From Archilochus colubris (lineage: Eukaryota; Chordata; Aves; Apodiformes; Trochilidae): a stretch of 64,000 nucleotides of DNA. The stretch is from NCBI GenBank assembly GCA_023079485.1, contig CM041108.1, forward strand, positions 868,001 through 932,000, in the 5' to 3' direction. The translations under genes and the position numbers were made by a program. The notes beneath the pieces are model-generated. The model saw nothing but the letters and a program-made list of their open reading frames with translations, was not told the origin of the DNA and ran no database searches. Shown here piece after piece: positions 24,805 through 36,685 of the stretch; position 1 is the stretch's first letter; each line of letters opens with the position of its first letter.

Positions 24805-26204
24805 GGCAATGAAAAGCTCTTCTGCACCTTGTGTCATCTCTGAAAGTCCTGCTGAGTGTGGTCATTCCCATTCCCATTCCCATCCCATGGCCAGGAGACA
24901 CTGGTGGGGAATGGATCTATAGATCTCTGGCTGGTCCCAGATAAGAGGGACTTCAGCCAGGGATTACTGCAGGTTTAGGGTGGCTCCTTCTCCCTTTTCC
25001 CCTCTCTCATCCCCTCTCAGGGGATGGATGGGGTCAGGACCTCCTCCCCATTTCATTCACTGCAAAATATCTCGAGCACCAAATCCAGTTTTATTCCTCC
25101 CCTTAAAGCCTTACAGCTCAGGGCAGGTTTTGACTTCATGTTTTCTCCTGGGAAGTGGGATTATTTGGGGTTTTCTGGGTGCTGTGGACAGGATTTTACC
25201 TCATTTGGATGAAAAGGAAGCTTTTCCTGGCTGTGGAAGCCTCCACCTCACAGACCAATGGGTTTGGGAATATTTGCACAGAGCACATTGGAACCATTTG
25301 CTTTTTATGTAAAGGCAAAGTTGTTTTATTTCCAGAGAGTATTTAATTATAATTAATGGCCAGGATTGCTCTTTCTCATCTTCCACACCTGTAAACATTC
25401 CCTGAAATTAAAATTTTGGTTTATTGTGGTTTTTTGGTTTGGTTTGGTTTGGTTTTGGGTTTGGTGGGGTTTGTTTTGTTTGTTTGTTTGTTTGTAATGG
25501 GAAATGAGAAAAGCAAGTACTGCCAAGCTGTGTTTGAAACCCTGAGCATCCCTTTTAGAGGGAAATCAGAATGCAGGGGGCTTCACCCATCCTGCCTTTC
25601 AGTCCTGGGGCTGGAGATCTTTGGCTTCAACCATCTGATGTTTAATTGAGTCATCCAAAACTCTTCTCCCTTTTCCACCAGGGCTGGACTTCTCCCGAGG
25701 TTTTGAACCGAAATAAATTGCCTTTTGCCCCACCCCACTCCCTTAATTAGATTTCTCCAGGGCAAATGAGGTGTTAGCATCTCTATAGGTCTGTTATCAC
25801 CCTGCCAGTCACAGCTCCCTAATTGCCCTCGGTGTCTTCCCTGCTTGGCTGTTTAATAGAACAACCAAAAGTGGGGTTCAGATTGCCTCAGTGGTATGAA
25901 AAAATTCCTGGATGGGCTTCTTGGGAAGAGTCCACCCCTCACCCATTGGCCAAGAAGGGAAATCTGGAGCCCAAGGAGATGTCCCAGCACATCCCTACGG
26001 GGAGGCAGGGATACAAGAGAGGAAATCTGGGGTGAAAAACACAAAGGAAAAGAAGTTGCCTGTGCAGTAGCCCAGTTTTGACCTCAAATTTTGGCCAAGT
26101 CCAGAGTGGGTTTGGATCATCCCCCTGCCCAGGCTGCAGCATCCCCCGGGGCTTTCCCAGTTCTTCCTTGGCTCCAGGCATTTCCAAGCACTGCTGCTAA
26201 AATA
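24805..26204. other. Unique non-coding stretch
   Basis: No gene-like frame. Small repeats: (CATTCC)n at about 24863-24885 and the T/G repeat at 25433-25496. The AT-rich piece at about 25740-25835 is a weak regulatory candidate. Confidence 0.5.
25433..25496. repeat. T/G simple repeat
   Basis: A (GGTTT)n block of about five units followed by degenerate G/T sequence and then (GTTT)n. Similar T/G or A/C low-complexity patches recur near 18603, 38485, 41247, 49708 and 51198. Confidence 0.85.
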
Positions 26205-26330
26205 TGGACCTGAAATCTTCACCCAAATTGTAGATTTGATTGTAAAAATTGCTGTTCATGCTGCGTTGCTTAGTGACATCAATCACCCAGAGGCTGAGCT
26301 GAATATTAATGCTCAGCTCCCGTGAGGAGC
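26205..26330. promoter_or_regulatory. Candidate conserved non-coding block
   Basis: Unique AT-rich block with ATTGTAGATTTGATTG, GTTGCTTAGTGACATCAATC and GAATATTAATGCTCAGC. TGACATCAATC resembles a combined TALE/PBX site and GTTGCTTAGTGAC an RFX-like site. It includes CpGs (ctgcgttgc, cccgtgagg). Function is inferred. Confidence 0.38.
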
Positions 26331-29300
26331 AGCCAGGGGAAGGATTTCTCTCCCTCCCAAATGTCATTCCCAGCAATTCCACCCAAAAAACCTGGGATGG
26401 ACACAGGCAGGGATGCAAAGCAGAGGGAAACACATCCCCCCCACTTCTTTGTGACAAACAGTCCGGGGTGGAGGGGGGGGAAAGGCAACTTTTCCACCTG
26501 AGTTTGCTGTGCTGACTGATGTACCTGAGCTTGAGCCATCAGCACACAAAGCTGAAATGATTCCCAGGCAAGTTCTGCTTCCATTTGGTAACATTTGCTC
26601 CATTATGGAGTTTGGTTTGTTTGGGGTTTTTTTTTTTTCAGAGGTGGTTTTCCCAAGCTGAGCATCCCGAGCTCCTCTTTCCAGCACGGGGAAACTGAGG
26701 CAGGGGAAGGAAAGGTCCCGTCGCAAGCTCAGGGTGTGTCAGGAAGGGGATGATGCTTGGAGCTGCATTCCTCCCGTTTTTGTGGCTTCCTAAGGCTTTA
26801 GGATCCCTCTCAGCAACACCAGCACCTGCCTTTGGAGGGCATTAAACCACCTCAGCTCCATCCCAGGATCTGGCAGCTCCCCCGGGATACTGCGATCCCT
26901 GAGGATGCATCCAGGTGCTATCCAAAATACAAAACCAAAAACACCAAAAAAAGAGACACCGGGGTCTTGGAAACCATCCTGTCCCATCTTCAAAGCCCAG
27001 CAGACAGCTGGGACAGTGAGGGGGAGAGATGTGTCGAGGAGTAATTAGTGCTATTAGCAACCCAAGAGCTGATCAGCACGGAGATGAAGGCAGGGATTCC
27101 CCAGAGGGGGTTGGATGCTCAAAGCCCTTCAAAAGAACAACAGGAATGGGACTAAATTGTGCCCAAATCTCCCAAGCCTCGGCTGGAGATGGAGGTGAGA
27201 TGAGTTCTGTCCCATCTCTGCCACGTCCCCAATCAACCCCTGGGACTGTTTTTTTATTCTTTCCCCCTCCAAAAGTGGTTGCAGTGATAACAGTGAAACC
27301 CAAGCAGAGCTCTCTGGTTTGATTGGGGTGATATCAACCCGAGCTGGCAAGCCCCAACATGCTTTACAGACATTAATTAATCCTCAGAATAACAAAAGGT
27401 GGTTTTTAACACCCAAATTGGGATGAGCAGGGCAACATCCCTGAGAGAAAACCTTGCCTTCCTTCCCCAAAAGAGCAGGGTTGGCTTTGAGAGATGAGGA
27501 TGATGCTCAAGAGTAACCTGGGGAGGGGGACCCAGCATTGCCTGCTGCTCAAAATAAAAGACATAAAATCATATAACCCCCAGGCTGGAAAAGCAGGAGC
27601 CTTGGAGCACAACTTGCCTATTTTTGAAGCCATCCCTTTCCACCCCAGAATTCCTCCTTTAATTCTGAATGGTTAATTCCACCTTTTCCACTAATTTACT
27701 GATTTCTTTGGGGTGGGATTTTATTTTTCCCCTCTCTCAGCTAGAACAATGGGAGGGTTTTGAAGCTGGAGCCTTCAGCTTCCCCAGCCTGGTTCCTCAT
27801 TATAAAGTTATTTCCCCACGATTTGAAATATAAATGATGCCTTTGATGTCTGCACTTTTCAAATTGCTCTTTTTCTTTTTTTCCCCAACAAGATGTTCCC
27901 CTTTCTTCCTTCCTTCCCCCCCCCACCACCGCCCTCCCCATCCCTCTTCCTCCTTCCCAAGCTTAACCCAACCCCACTGCTCCTCTGTGGTGTTGTAAAC
28001 ACGGCTTGGGCAGAATAAATAAAATGCCTCGAATTGCAAGATTTTTTTTTGCTTTGAACAAATGGGATAATTGGGGCAGCTGGAATAAAAATAAATAAAT
28101 AAAAAGAAAAAAAGAAACCGCCTTGAGTGCGCTTTCTTTTATATTTCTTTTTTTTATTATTATTATTATTAATATTTCTTAAGGAGAGGGGAAATGAAGC
28201 CCCAGCCTCCCTGCTTTTCAGCTTTTATCAAGAAATAAAAGGCAGTGAGCCCATCTGGGTGAGGAGGGCTGTCAGATGGCCCCACTGACAGCTCCAGCTC
28301 CTGTTTCCCTCCAGTTTGCAGTGGTGGAGCAGGATGTGATGGGGAAGTGCACCCCAGAGATAAATCCCAGCCAGTTTTCCTCTAAACTTCTTGAACTAAA
28401 AGCCAGAGCTTCCTGATGCCAGCCCTGATTTCCTCCAATGCCAATATGTGCTTGAGCATCACCTATAGGGCAGCAGGGGCCTATAGGAAATGGTAAGTGG
28501 GTTTCTAGGGGGAGAACCTTCCCACCAGCATCCCTGGGCAGCTGAGAATCCTGTATCCCAACCAGCATTCCCTTGGAAAAGCCAAAAGCTCCCAATTCAG
28601 GTGATAAAAACCCCTTTGCCCTGAGTTCATGTAAAAATGATGATTTCCTGTGGATCCATGGGAGTGGGTTCAGTGGGAAGATTAGAGAGTAGGGAGAGGG
28701 CAGCACCTCAGGGAGGCAACTGGGGAAAAGAGAAGAGGAAAACTGACACCAGCATCCCTGGGGACTGCTGGGGAGATGGAAAATGCTTCCTAAGCAGCAG
28801 GACCAGGCTTCTGCCAAGGCAGATAAGTCAAGGGGAAAGCTTCACTCTATTACATTTTTAAATTTTTGTCATTTAACATTTCCCTTGCCTGAGCCTTCAG
28901 ATGGATTTTCAGAGGTGATGCCTCTCAGCCCAAGAAAGGAGATTAATGCACAGCCCTGCCCTGGCTTTGTCTGGGGGATGCTGGAAGGAAGCATCTCCCT
29001 GAAAAAAAAATAAAAATCAATGTACAGGTCAGGGGCTTCCTCTATTCCAAAAAGAAAAATACCACTAAACTGGTGCCCTGTCACCACGAGGAGCATCTCC
29101 CAAACCCAGTCCACCAGCTGCATAAAACAGTTGGCAAAAGAAATGGAGAAGAACTCCTGAAATGCTTCAAATCCCATGGAAACAGCCAAACCCAGGAGGA
29201 TTTGGTCCCATCTCGAGCCAAACCCAGCACCATCCTCCCAATGAGGATGTAAAATCACCAGGAGGTCACAGAACCTCCCAGAGGTGTTCCCAGGTACCTT

Positions 29301-29369
29301 GGAACAAGCTGCAAATGAGATGGGGCTGTATTTAAAATGCAGATTTTACCAGTTATTAACAGGGCCCCC
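26331..29369. other. Unique non-coding stretch
   Basis: No exon or transposon recognised. AT-rich islands lie at about 27035-27065 (GAGTAATTAGTGC) and 27360-27400 (ACATTAATTAATCC). A short C run at 27916-27925 and the AAAT/ATT repeats at 28085-28180 are the other landmarks. Confidence 0.5.
28085..28180. repeat. AAAT and ATT simple repeats
   Basis: (AAAT)n near 28088-28104, A-rich sequence, then T-rich sequence and (TTA)n near 28157-28172. Confidence 0.85.
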
Positions 29370-29790
29370 CAAGCTGGACTATTGTTCTATAAAAGCAGGA
29401 TATTATTTTATAAAAATAGGTTATTAAATAAAAGAATCAGGCTCAGATGAAAAATTTAACAGCCAGTAGGGTTTAAGTTTTCATCTTCTAACCATGGCCA
29501 GAGAATGGATGTCGTCTTGCAAAGGACAAACTGTGAATTAAAGTGAGTCAGATGATAAAAACCTTTCCCCTAAAAAATAGATTTCTTCCCCCTGTTATTA
29601 ATGACATGCAGATTAATATTTTAAGCTGGATGAATTTTCAAAATCATCATTTCCAAACCAGACTGAAAAATTTTTCACTGAGCTGAGAGCTTTGGGGGGA
29701 GGCTCCCCTCTCTCTATTCATTAGAAGAGCAGTATATATATATTTATGTGTTAAAATTAAACATAAAGATCACTTTTCTCCCCCTCTTCA
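29370..29790. promoter_or_regulatory. Candidate conserved AT-rich block
   Basis: About 420 bp of complex AT-rich sequence: TATTATTTTATAAAAATAGG, GGTTATTAAATAAAAG, an AP-1 core TGAGTCA at 29544-29550 next to GATGATAAAA, CTGTTATTAATGACATGC, CTATTCATTAG, and a TATATATATATTTATG run near 29733-29748. It has the texture of a regulatory or matrix-attachment type region. Conservation is unknown. Confidence 0.38.
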
Positions 29791-31589
29791 CCCTCACCTT
29801 GTGTCTATTTCCACTCTGAAGCCTCCATCATCCTGGTTACTTTGGAGGGAGGCAACGATTTGCTCTGGAAAAGCCCCCAAAATCATGTTGTTGGGGTGTT
29901 TTTTGTCAGAAAAACCACAAGTTTTTGTAGATGTTATCCTTTAAAGGACATGGGAGCATCTCCTGGTGCTCCAGAACAGGAGGGAGAAGTCCATAACTCA
30001 CTGTCAGGCCTGGGATACATAATTTATCCCTCACAGTTCTCCAACAATTGGTTATTAAAGTGGCCTCCCTGTGATGGGATGTTATTAAGTATGGAGGAGG
30101 GAAGAGATAAATCTAGTTCCTGGGTAACTAACTCCCAGTTAGGGTCTGGAGGGAAAACCTGGCTCCATTTCCCATGAAAGATTGGAGTTTTAACCCATTT
30201 TTGGGGTCTTTTTAGACCCCTTTTGGGGGGTCAAAACTGAACATCTGGGTGCAAAGCAGAGCAGCACCTGTGTGTGTAACCTCAGGAAAGGTCCTTACAT
30301 CTTTGTGGGCTCTCCAGCAGCCAGAGGAGTGGTGGAAATGATGATAAACTCCAAAAGAAAGTTGGAACTTGGATCTGCTGACACCCAGGGCATCGTTTGT
30401 GCAGCGCTTGGATAGACCCAGAGCCATTTCCCTCATTGGTTTGTGCAGGAGGCACAAAGAACATCCCCAGCCAAACACCATGGAAATAATTAAGGCCCCA
30501 AAAAAACTGTAATTTCCTGGAGTTAAGAACCCTCTCAGAAGCCATTTTCTCCCAGCTAAATGCCAAGGATGGGAGCCTGGGGTCTCCTTCGGATAACGAC
30601 CGCGATGGAGAAACTCCCCAGGGCTGCAAAAAACCAAAGAGAATAAAACTGCTTCTGCTGGAAAATATTCTTTGGGAGTTCAATTCCAGCTCTCCAAGCT
30701 CCGGGTGATTATGTGCCAGCAGATTGTTGGGTTTTTTTTTGCTTCCCCAAGTGGGTATTTGGATTTAATCCACCTTCCTGTGCTCAGGAATGAACTTGAT
30801 CCCACCAGGTCCCAGCTCACACGCTGTTTTTTTTCCCAGGGTGAGGCAGAAGGGAGAGGTCAAAGTATAAATAGAAAGTAATAATCCCCCCCTAGCATAA
30901 ATAATAAATATCAATCAATAAATAATATATACAATTCAAAAGATGGCAGCAAATGGTCTTCCTATGCCCAGATTCCTCTATTTCCTTATGAAAAGTTGCA
31001 CTCAGGTGGAAAAGCTCTGGTTTCTCCCATCCTTGCCTCCAGTGGGGTTTGTTTTCTTGCCTGTTGTTATTTTCAGGTATTTTTTCCCCCCTGTAATTTT
31101 ATTATCCCCATTTCTTCAGGCTCAACAGGATGCTCCAAGGTATTGCCATGACCCGAAGCTCTCAGCATCCCGTTGTCAGCAGAGCAGGAGAACCTTGGGC
31201 CATAAATGTGGGAGCTGAATAATGTATCCCATGCAAAAAGATTTCTAGAAATTGAAAATAATAAAAAAAAAAAAAAAGAAAAAAAGATAAACTAAGAGGA
31301 AAAAAAGCCAAGGAAGTTTCTAAAACGGATGTTAGGAGGAAAGGGGATGAAAAACAAAACCAGAATACGAATCATGAAAGGCTTCACAAGGACACAGAGC
31401 TCCAATGGTGTTGGGATACCCCAGACTTCCCACCTCCTGGAAAAGGGACTAAAAAAAAAAACAGGGTGTGAAGGACATAAAGCCCCAAAACACCCCTCCC
31501 TACCCTTCTCCCCCAGTTTTCTTTGCCTGCCCAGTTTAGGTCAGCCTCAAGTAGGTCACCAGGCTGTGTGTATCTTCCCAATAAAGTCT
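29791..31589. other. Unique non-coding stretch
   Basis: No recognised gene. An AT-rich segment with ATAAATAATAAATATC lies at about 30896-30935 and an A-rich run at about 31258-31285. Confidence 0.5.
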
Positions 31590-31810
31590 TTAATAGGCTG
31601 ATGGATATGAAAAAATAAATTAGGGTGGCAAAATGTAATAAACGTTAAAGGGAAAACGATGAGGGTAATATAACTACATTGATTTAACTAGGATGATAGA
31701 GAGGAATTGTCTGGTTTATAGGTCTTTAGATGTCTATTAGTGGCTCTGTATTAAGGGACGGGGCTGTTCTCCTGATGTACTTAAGAGCTGTCGGTAATTC
31801 CTATTTCACA
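31590..31810. promoter_or_regulatory. Candidate conserved non-coding block
   Basis: Unique AT-rich block starting CTTTAATAGGCTGATGG and including AATGTAATAAACGTTAAAGG, AACGATGAGGG, CATTGATTTAACTAGG, GATGTCTATTAGTGG, TAAGGGACGGGG and CTGTCGGTAATTCC. It retains at least four CpGs in AT-rich sequence, which is unusual for the window and suggests constraint. Confidence 0.42.
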
Positions 31811-32020
31811 CTTGGCTGCTTCAATTCAGAGAGTCAGGAGCAGCCCCGACCACCCTGGCCTGGGCTCATCAGAGGGTGTCCAACCTCCTCACCAAACCTT
31901 TCCTTCCCCAGCAGCATTAAACAACCCCACAGCAAGTCCCACAACTCCATTTGTTTCAATATCTCCATTTTCTGACCTTGCAATGGGTTTCCCTCCCTCC
32001 CTCCCTCCCCCCCTCAACAG
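31811..32020. repeat. Non-coding flank with CCCT microsatellite
   Basis: Ordinary unique sequence ending in a (CCCT)n tract at about 31990-32012, immediately before the minisatellite. Confidence 0.75.
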
Positions 32021-32510
32021 CTGTAGCTTCAGAACTTGAAATGTTATTTTCCCCATGTTTAGGGCAGTATCTGTATTTTCAGGCCCTTAAATAGGACTTT
32101 TCCCCATCTTTAGAGGAAGATCTGTATCTGCAGACCTTTATATTTTAATTCCCCCCCATACCTTTAGCACCACATCTGGATTTCCACACCATTAAGTGTG
32201 ACTTTTTACCACGTTTAGGGCTGTATCTGTATTTTCCAACCCTTGAACGTGACTTTTTCCTAACTTTAGGGCAAAATCTGTATTTTCAGACCTTTAAATA
32301 TTATTCCCCCCCCGTGTTTATGGCCATATCTGTATTTTCACACCCTAAATGTTATTTTCCCTCCATATTTAGGGCCATATCTGTGTTTTCAGTCCATTGA
32401 ATGTGACTTTTTCCCCACCTTTAGTGCATTTTCAGAACTTTAAATATTATTTACCCCACGTGTGGAGCCATATCTGTATTTTCACACCTTTAAATATTTT
32501 TTTTTCCCTC
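32021..32510 (+). repeat. Diverged ~51-bp minisatellite, 9 copies plus a partial
   Basis: A partial copy at 32021-32046, then copies starting at about 32047, 32098, 32148, 32203, 32254, 32303, 32355, 32408 and 32450. Each has a pyrimidine-rich start (TTTTTCCCC), a GTTTAGGGC segment, a TATCTGTATTTTCA core, and an AT-rich end. Copy 8 lacks part of the middle. Ends come in two kinds, TGTGAC (copies 3, 4, 7) and ATATTATT (copies 5, 8 and similar), hinting at a higher-order unit. Divergence shows it is old. No known satellite was recognised. Confidence 0.9.
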
Positions 32511-34839
32511 CTGTTGGGATGCTCCAACCATCTGCCCTTGGGATGACCCATCCAGCCTCCTCTTGGGATGCAGCTCCAGGACACAACCCAGCTGCACGTC
32601 GTGACAGAGCACAAGGTCCTTCCCTTCAACTCTGGAGCCAGAGGACCAGCACAGAGCTCTGCACTTCAACCCACACCAGACACAGAATTTAAAAGGGACC
32701 CTGATCCCCAAATTGCCTTTTCCCACTTCTGAGCAAGAAAGAAACATTTCCAAAAGCATCAGGAACATGATGGAAAAGTTGTTGTTCTTGATATTTCATA
32801 ACATTTTCACCTGAAGCATTTAAGCTGCTTTCTCTTATTTCCTTTTTTCTTTTTTCTTTTTTTAATTTTTCTTTTTTCTTTTTTTTTTCCAGAGTTGACA
32901 AGCAAAAGAGCTTTTTATCGAAAATCTTTTTTTCAGGAACAAGAAAATCAATAAAAATATATCCATCCAAGCCTCTGTTAAAGAACTAGGAAAGGTTCCC
33001 CCATGCAAACAAAGCAAACCTAAAAGCCTTGTTCAGCCCAGACACCAAACTTCTAAATGTCTCACTACAGGAGATGAATCCCCCACTTAACACACAGCCC
33101 CCCTTTTATTTTATTTTATTTTTTTTTTTTTAAACACTTCAGAAACCAAATCAAACCCATCCAATAAGTGCTCTGCAGTGATTCCTTTGACCAATTCCAG
33201 CCCTAACTGAATTTCTGAGGCTTCCATAATCTCTTTAGCACAGTCAGGATGGGCCTCGCCTGTGTCACTGCTGCCCACTGACATCTCCTCTTCTATTAAC
33301 AGGATGGAAACTGGGCTGTCATTTTTGGAAGCAGCCTTTCCTTGCTCTCAGCCTCCTCAGGAGCCATTGGAACAACACAGAGTTTGCCTTCAGCTCTCCC
33401 AGCATCATTTAACCCCCCTGAGCACATGGAGATGGAATTTTTACCCTCCCTCAGCCCCAGCCAGGGCACTGCAGGACAAAGTTGCCTCCTGTGGTTTTAA
33501 TCTCCCAATCTCAGATGCTTTCTGGCTTTTTCTTCCCAGGGATTTTTCACCTTTATTTCTCTATATATACATTTTTTTTTTTTTTTTTTTTTTTTATTTT
33601 TTTTTTTTTTTTTTTAATTTTTTTTGCCTGGATGTATTCCAGCAGATCCAGGATGCGTTTGATATTGCTCCTACCCTATCAAAGCCCCCAACAGATTTCT
33701 GTGAAGTGTGGAAGGAAAGCAAGAGAGTTTTTTATCTCTCTGCCTCTCCTCTGAATTGCCTGGAGCCTGAACTTGTCTCTGGCTCAGCAGCTGCAGCCCC
33801 AAAAATCTCTCTCCAGATGGAGGGAGGAGATGGATGTGGTGGGGAGAACATGGGTGCAAACCTCTAGAGATGGGGCCAAACCTTTGCTCCAGCACAATTT
33901 ATCTGTTCCACCTTCCAAAGGGATGGTGGGCTTGGAGCTGGGCTTCTCCAGGGAGATGGAAAAGCTTCTGGTGCTTCCATCTTGCTCCTGGTTCATGCAT
34001 CTCCTGCTCCTTGCATCTTAACCCTGGTGCTTGCATCTCCCTCCTGCTGCTTGCAGGTTCCTCAGGCTCCAGCAGGATTTTCCTGCCTGGAAGGGGCTGG
34101 AAAACTGCCTGAGGAGCAGCAGAGCATCCTGGCTCTCCCTCTGACTGCTTGGTTGCTGGTAACAGATGGCTCAGGGTTAAATGTGAATTGCAAAAGCTGC
34201 AAAATAAAAATGGTGTTTGTGCCCTTCCCGGAGCCTTTATGATATATATAGACACCAAAAGCAGTTTTATTTCCTTCAGAGAAGGGGTTTGATTCTTGTG
34301 GATTGGTTTGTTGCTTGTTTTTTTTTCACTGGTTGTGGGGTTGGTTTTTTCCCTTGCATTGGGGAAACTGAGGCAGGAGGCTTCTGAGGGTATTTCAGCC
34401 CTGGGAAGGGGCAACATTTCAGATTAAAATGAAGATGTAATGTAATTAATTCCATGAAATAGGGAAATCACATACGCTGGGGACCCCAGGCTGCCTTTTG
34501 CCCTTCAGGAGAGCAAGGGAGGGTCAGGACGGTCTAAGAAGCCCAAACTGGGAGCTGGGAAAAGCCACTCCACAAAGTCAGTGTGGAGAGAGGCAGAAGG
34601 GCCCTTTCCTCCTCCAGCCCGGGATTAGGGGGTAATTAAGGTGCCATGTCACTGTAATTACCTCTCCCAGCCAGGGACCTTGTCCCCACCTCCAATTTAT
34701 TCTCCTGGAGTGGAATTAGCTGGGAAGTCCTTTGTGAAGGGCTGGGTTTGTGTCCAGCTTGGCTTCAAAGGAGGGAAAAAAAACCCAACCCCATCACCCC
34801 CACCTTCCCCTTCGGGGGCAGATTTATTCCCCCAGTAAC
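32511..34839. other. Unique non-coding stretch
   Basis: No gene recognised. T-rich low-complexity patches lie at 32840-32891, 33108-33132 and 33572-33626. Frames at 33262-33867 and 33899-34417 cross these patches and show no domain. Confidence 0.5.
33572..33626. repeat. Long T-rich tract
   Basis: Twenty-four T, one A, about 19 T, AA, and further T: 55 bp of almost pure T. It follows a TATATATAC segment. No retroposon body was recognised on either side. Confidence 0.93.
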
Positions 34840-35218
34840 AGTCTCCCAATCCCAGTTCCAGCCCAGTCGCCAGCTTTAAACACAGGTTGGCCAATTAAAT
34901 AGGAAAATAAGAGGGTGTTTGCTCCACCCAACCGGGGCATTCAGATCCCTTTTGTTAACCTAACGATCGCTATTCAAGACAGAGACAAAAGAGAGGATGC
35001 GCAGGGTTGGAAAATAAATCTTTGCACCCTAGCGTGGAAAAAAAAAAAAAATATAATATTCATTTCCAGACTGAAGAGTTTGCAGCTGAGGCTGAGGCTG
35101 GAGCAGTGGGAACCGTGCCCGGCAGGTTGGGAACGAGGTGCTGGGAATGCGGAAAATCAGCAGGGATGGAAAATCAGGCAAGAGGCCGAAAGCATCGTGG
35201 GTTAACCCCACGGGGGGA
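34840..35218. promoter_or_regulatory. CpG-retaining candidate regulatory block
   Basis: From 34921 to 35215 I counted 12 CpGs. A hand estimate of observed/expected is about 0.7, against roughly 0.1 in a sample at 44.0-44.6 kb. The left part is AT-rich and motif-like (CCAATTAAATAGG, TTTTGTTAACCTAACGATCG). A run of A at 35038-35051 interrupts it. The right part carries CCGTGCCCGGC, GAACGAGG and GCATCGTGG. It is too short and not GC-rich enough for a classical island. A hypomethylated enhancer or distal promoter is possible. Confidence 0.42.
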
Positions 35219-35245
35219 TTATTATTTATTTATTTATTTATTTAT
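35219..35245. repeat. (TTTA)n microsatellite
   Basis: About six TTTA units directly after the CpG-retaining block. Confidence 0.95.
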
Positions 35246-36654
35246 GCACTGGGTGAAAAGGAGAGTAAGGGTTTGGTGTGGTCAATTAATTAAAGTTCTG
35301 GTTCCTCTTTTAGAGAAAAGGAGGCAGGGGGTGGGGGTGTGGAAGCTTTGGAAAACATCGCTGCAAAATGGTTTGGCACTTGTGAAACAAAGCTCCCACT
35401 TCAGAGCTACCAGGATGAAACATCTCCCTGGGTTTCAAAAGGTTTTCTGCTCTTTAATTTTTTTTTTTTCTTTTCTTTTTTTAAACTGAAATTATTCATC
35501 TCATTAACATAATCCTGAATCCACACCACTCGGGTCCTCCTGAACCAGCATTGCCAGCAGATGCTTCCTTAAAATCCCGCAGGCAGGGAGGGGCTGGAGA
35601 ACATTTCTTTCCCCCTCCGTTGGTCCAAGCCACTTTGCTGTTGGTCTAATTCCCTGGATGCCATCCAGGATGTGCTGACAAAGCCTTCCCAGTGCCAGCG
35701 AGAGTCTCGAGGGCTGAGAGGACTGATGGAAACTGGATGTTACTGGTGCAGTGATGGGAGTGACACTGGGGATGTTCAGCCTTGCCTGGTGGGTCTTGCA
35801 CCAGACTTTGTGGTGGGTCAGGCAGGTGACCAAGGGAGGATTCTGGGGGGTGAGTTTGTGCTCAGCCTTCTTCTTTCTTCAGGATTGAGGTGTTAAAGGG
35901 CTCAATGGGTCACCTTGAGCTATGGTCTCAGCTGGGTCCTTTGGGTGCACTGGCACCCTGGTGTTAGGTGGAGGGGATGTGACCATTTGGGTTCTGCTAT
36001 AAAAGAAGCTTTAAGGGATCTTGTTAGCTGAAGAGCTGGCCCTTCATTTACACCCTGGCCTCTCCAGGCTGCAAAGGCTGCTCCCAGAGCCCTTTTATGT
36101 TCAGAGCAACTCAAGTGTAAATGAGAACTGAGCCCTCCAGAGCCATTGCTTTTCATCCCCCCCCCCCCCAAAAAAAAAATCTCCTTGACTGCAGGGTGTG
36201 AAGTGGGTCAAGATTGTTTGGGGTTGCCTTAAATCTCTTCAAGAACAGAAATGTTTAAGCTCTTCTCCTGTCACAGTGTCCATGGAAAGGAGAAGATACT
36301 GTCACACCAGTATCAGAGCAAAGGGGTTTTCCCAGTTCCCCTCTGAGCAGAGCTCTTCTCCCAGGAGCAGCAGAGCAAGCAACAGGCAAGGTCAAGGAAT
36401 TCTTCTGGACTTCACTCATGGAGAAATGGCTTTGCCCAGCAGCCAGCAGGTTTCGCTGCAGTGATCATCCTGAATTTCATGCTCCATTGCTCTGGAAGAG
36501 GACACAGGGGTTTAAATGAAGTGAGATAAATCTGGGTGCACTGGTAGCTGGGCAGGCTGGGTCTCCTGCTAGCAAGGATGAGAGGTTTCTAAGGGAAAGG
36601 ACATTGGCCCATCTGGAGTGTAAATGCCTGGGGACAGTATTAATCAGGAGGGAG

Positions 36655-36685
<31 letters not shown>

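Noticed and set aside
25385..25405. miR-30-like word (tgtaaacattccc)
   Set aside because: The match stops after the seed and there is no hairpin arm.
33262..33867. 201-codon frame starting at 33262
   Set aside because: It runs through a 55-bp T tract (Phe run) and has no domain; chance.
36655..36681. A27 run as the tail of a processed pseudogene
   Set aside because: No gene-like body or target-site duplication was recognisable next to it, and processed pseudogenes are rare in birds.
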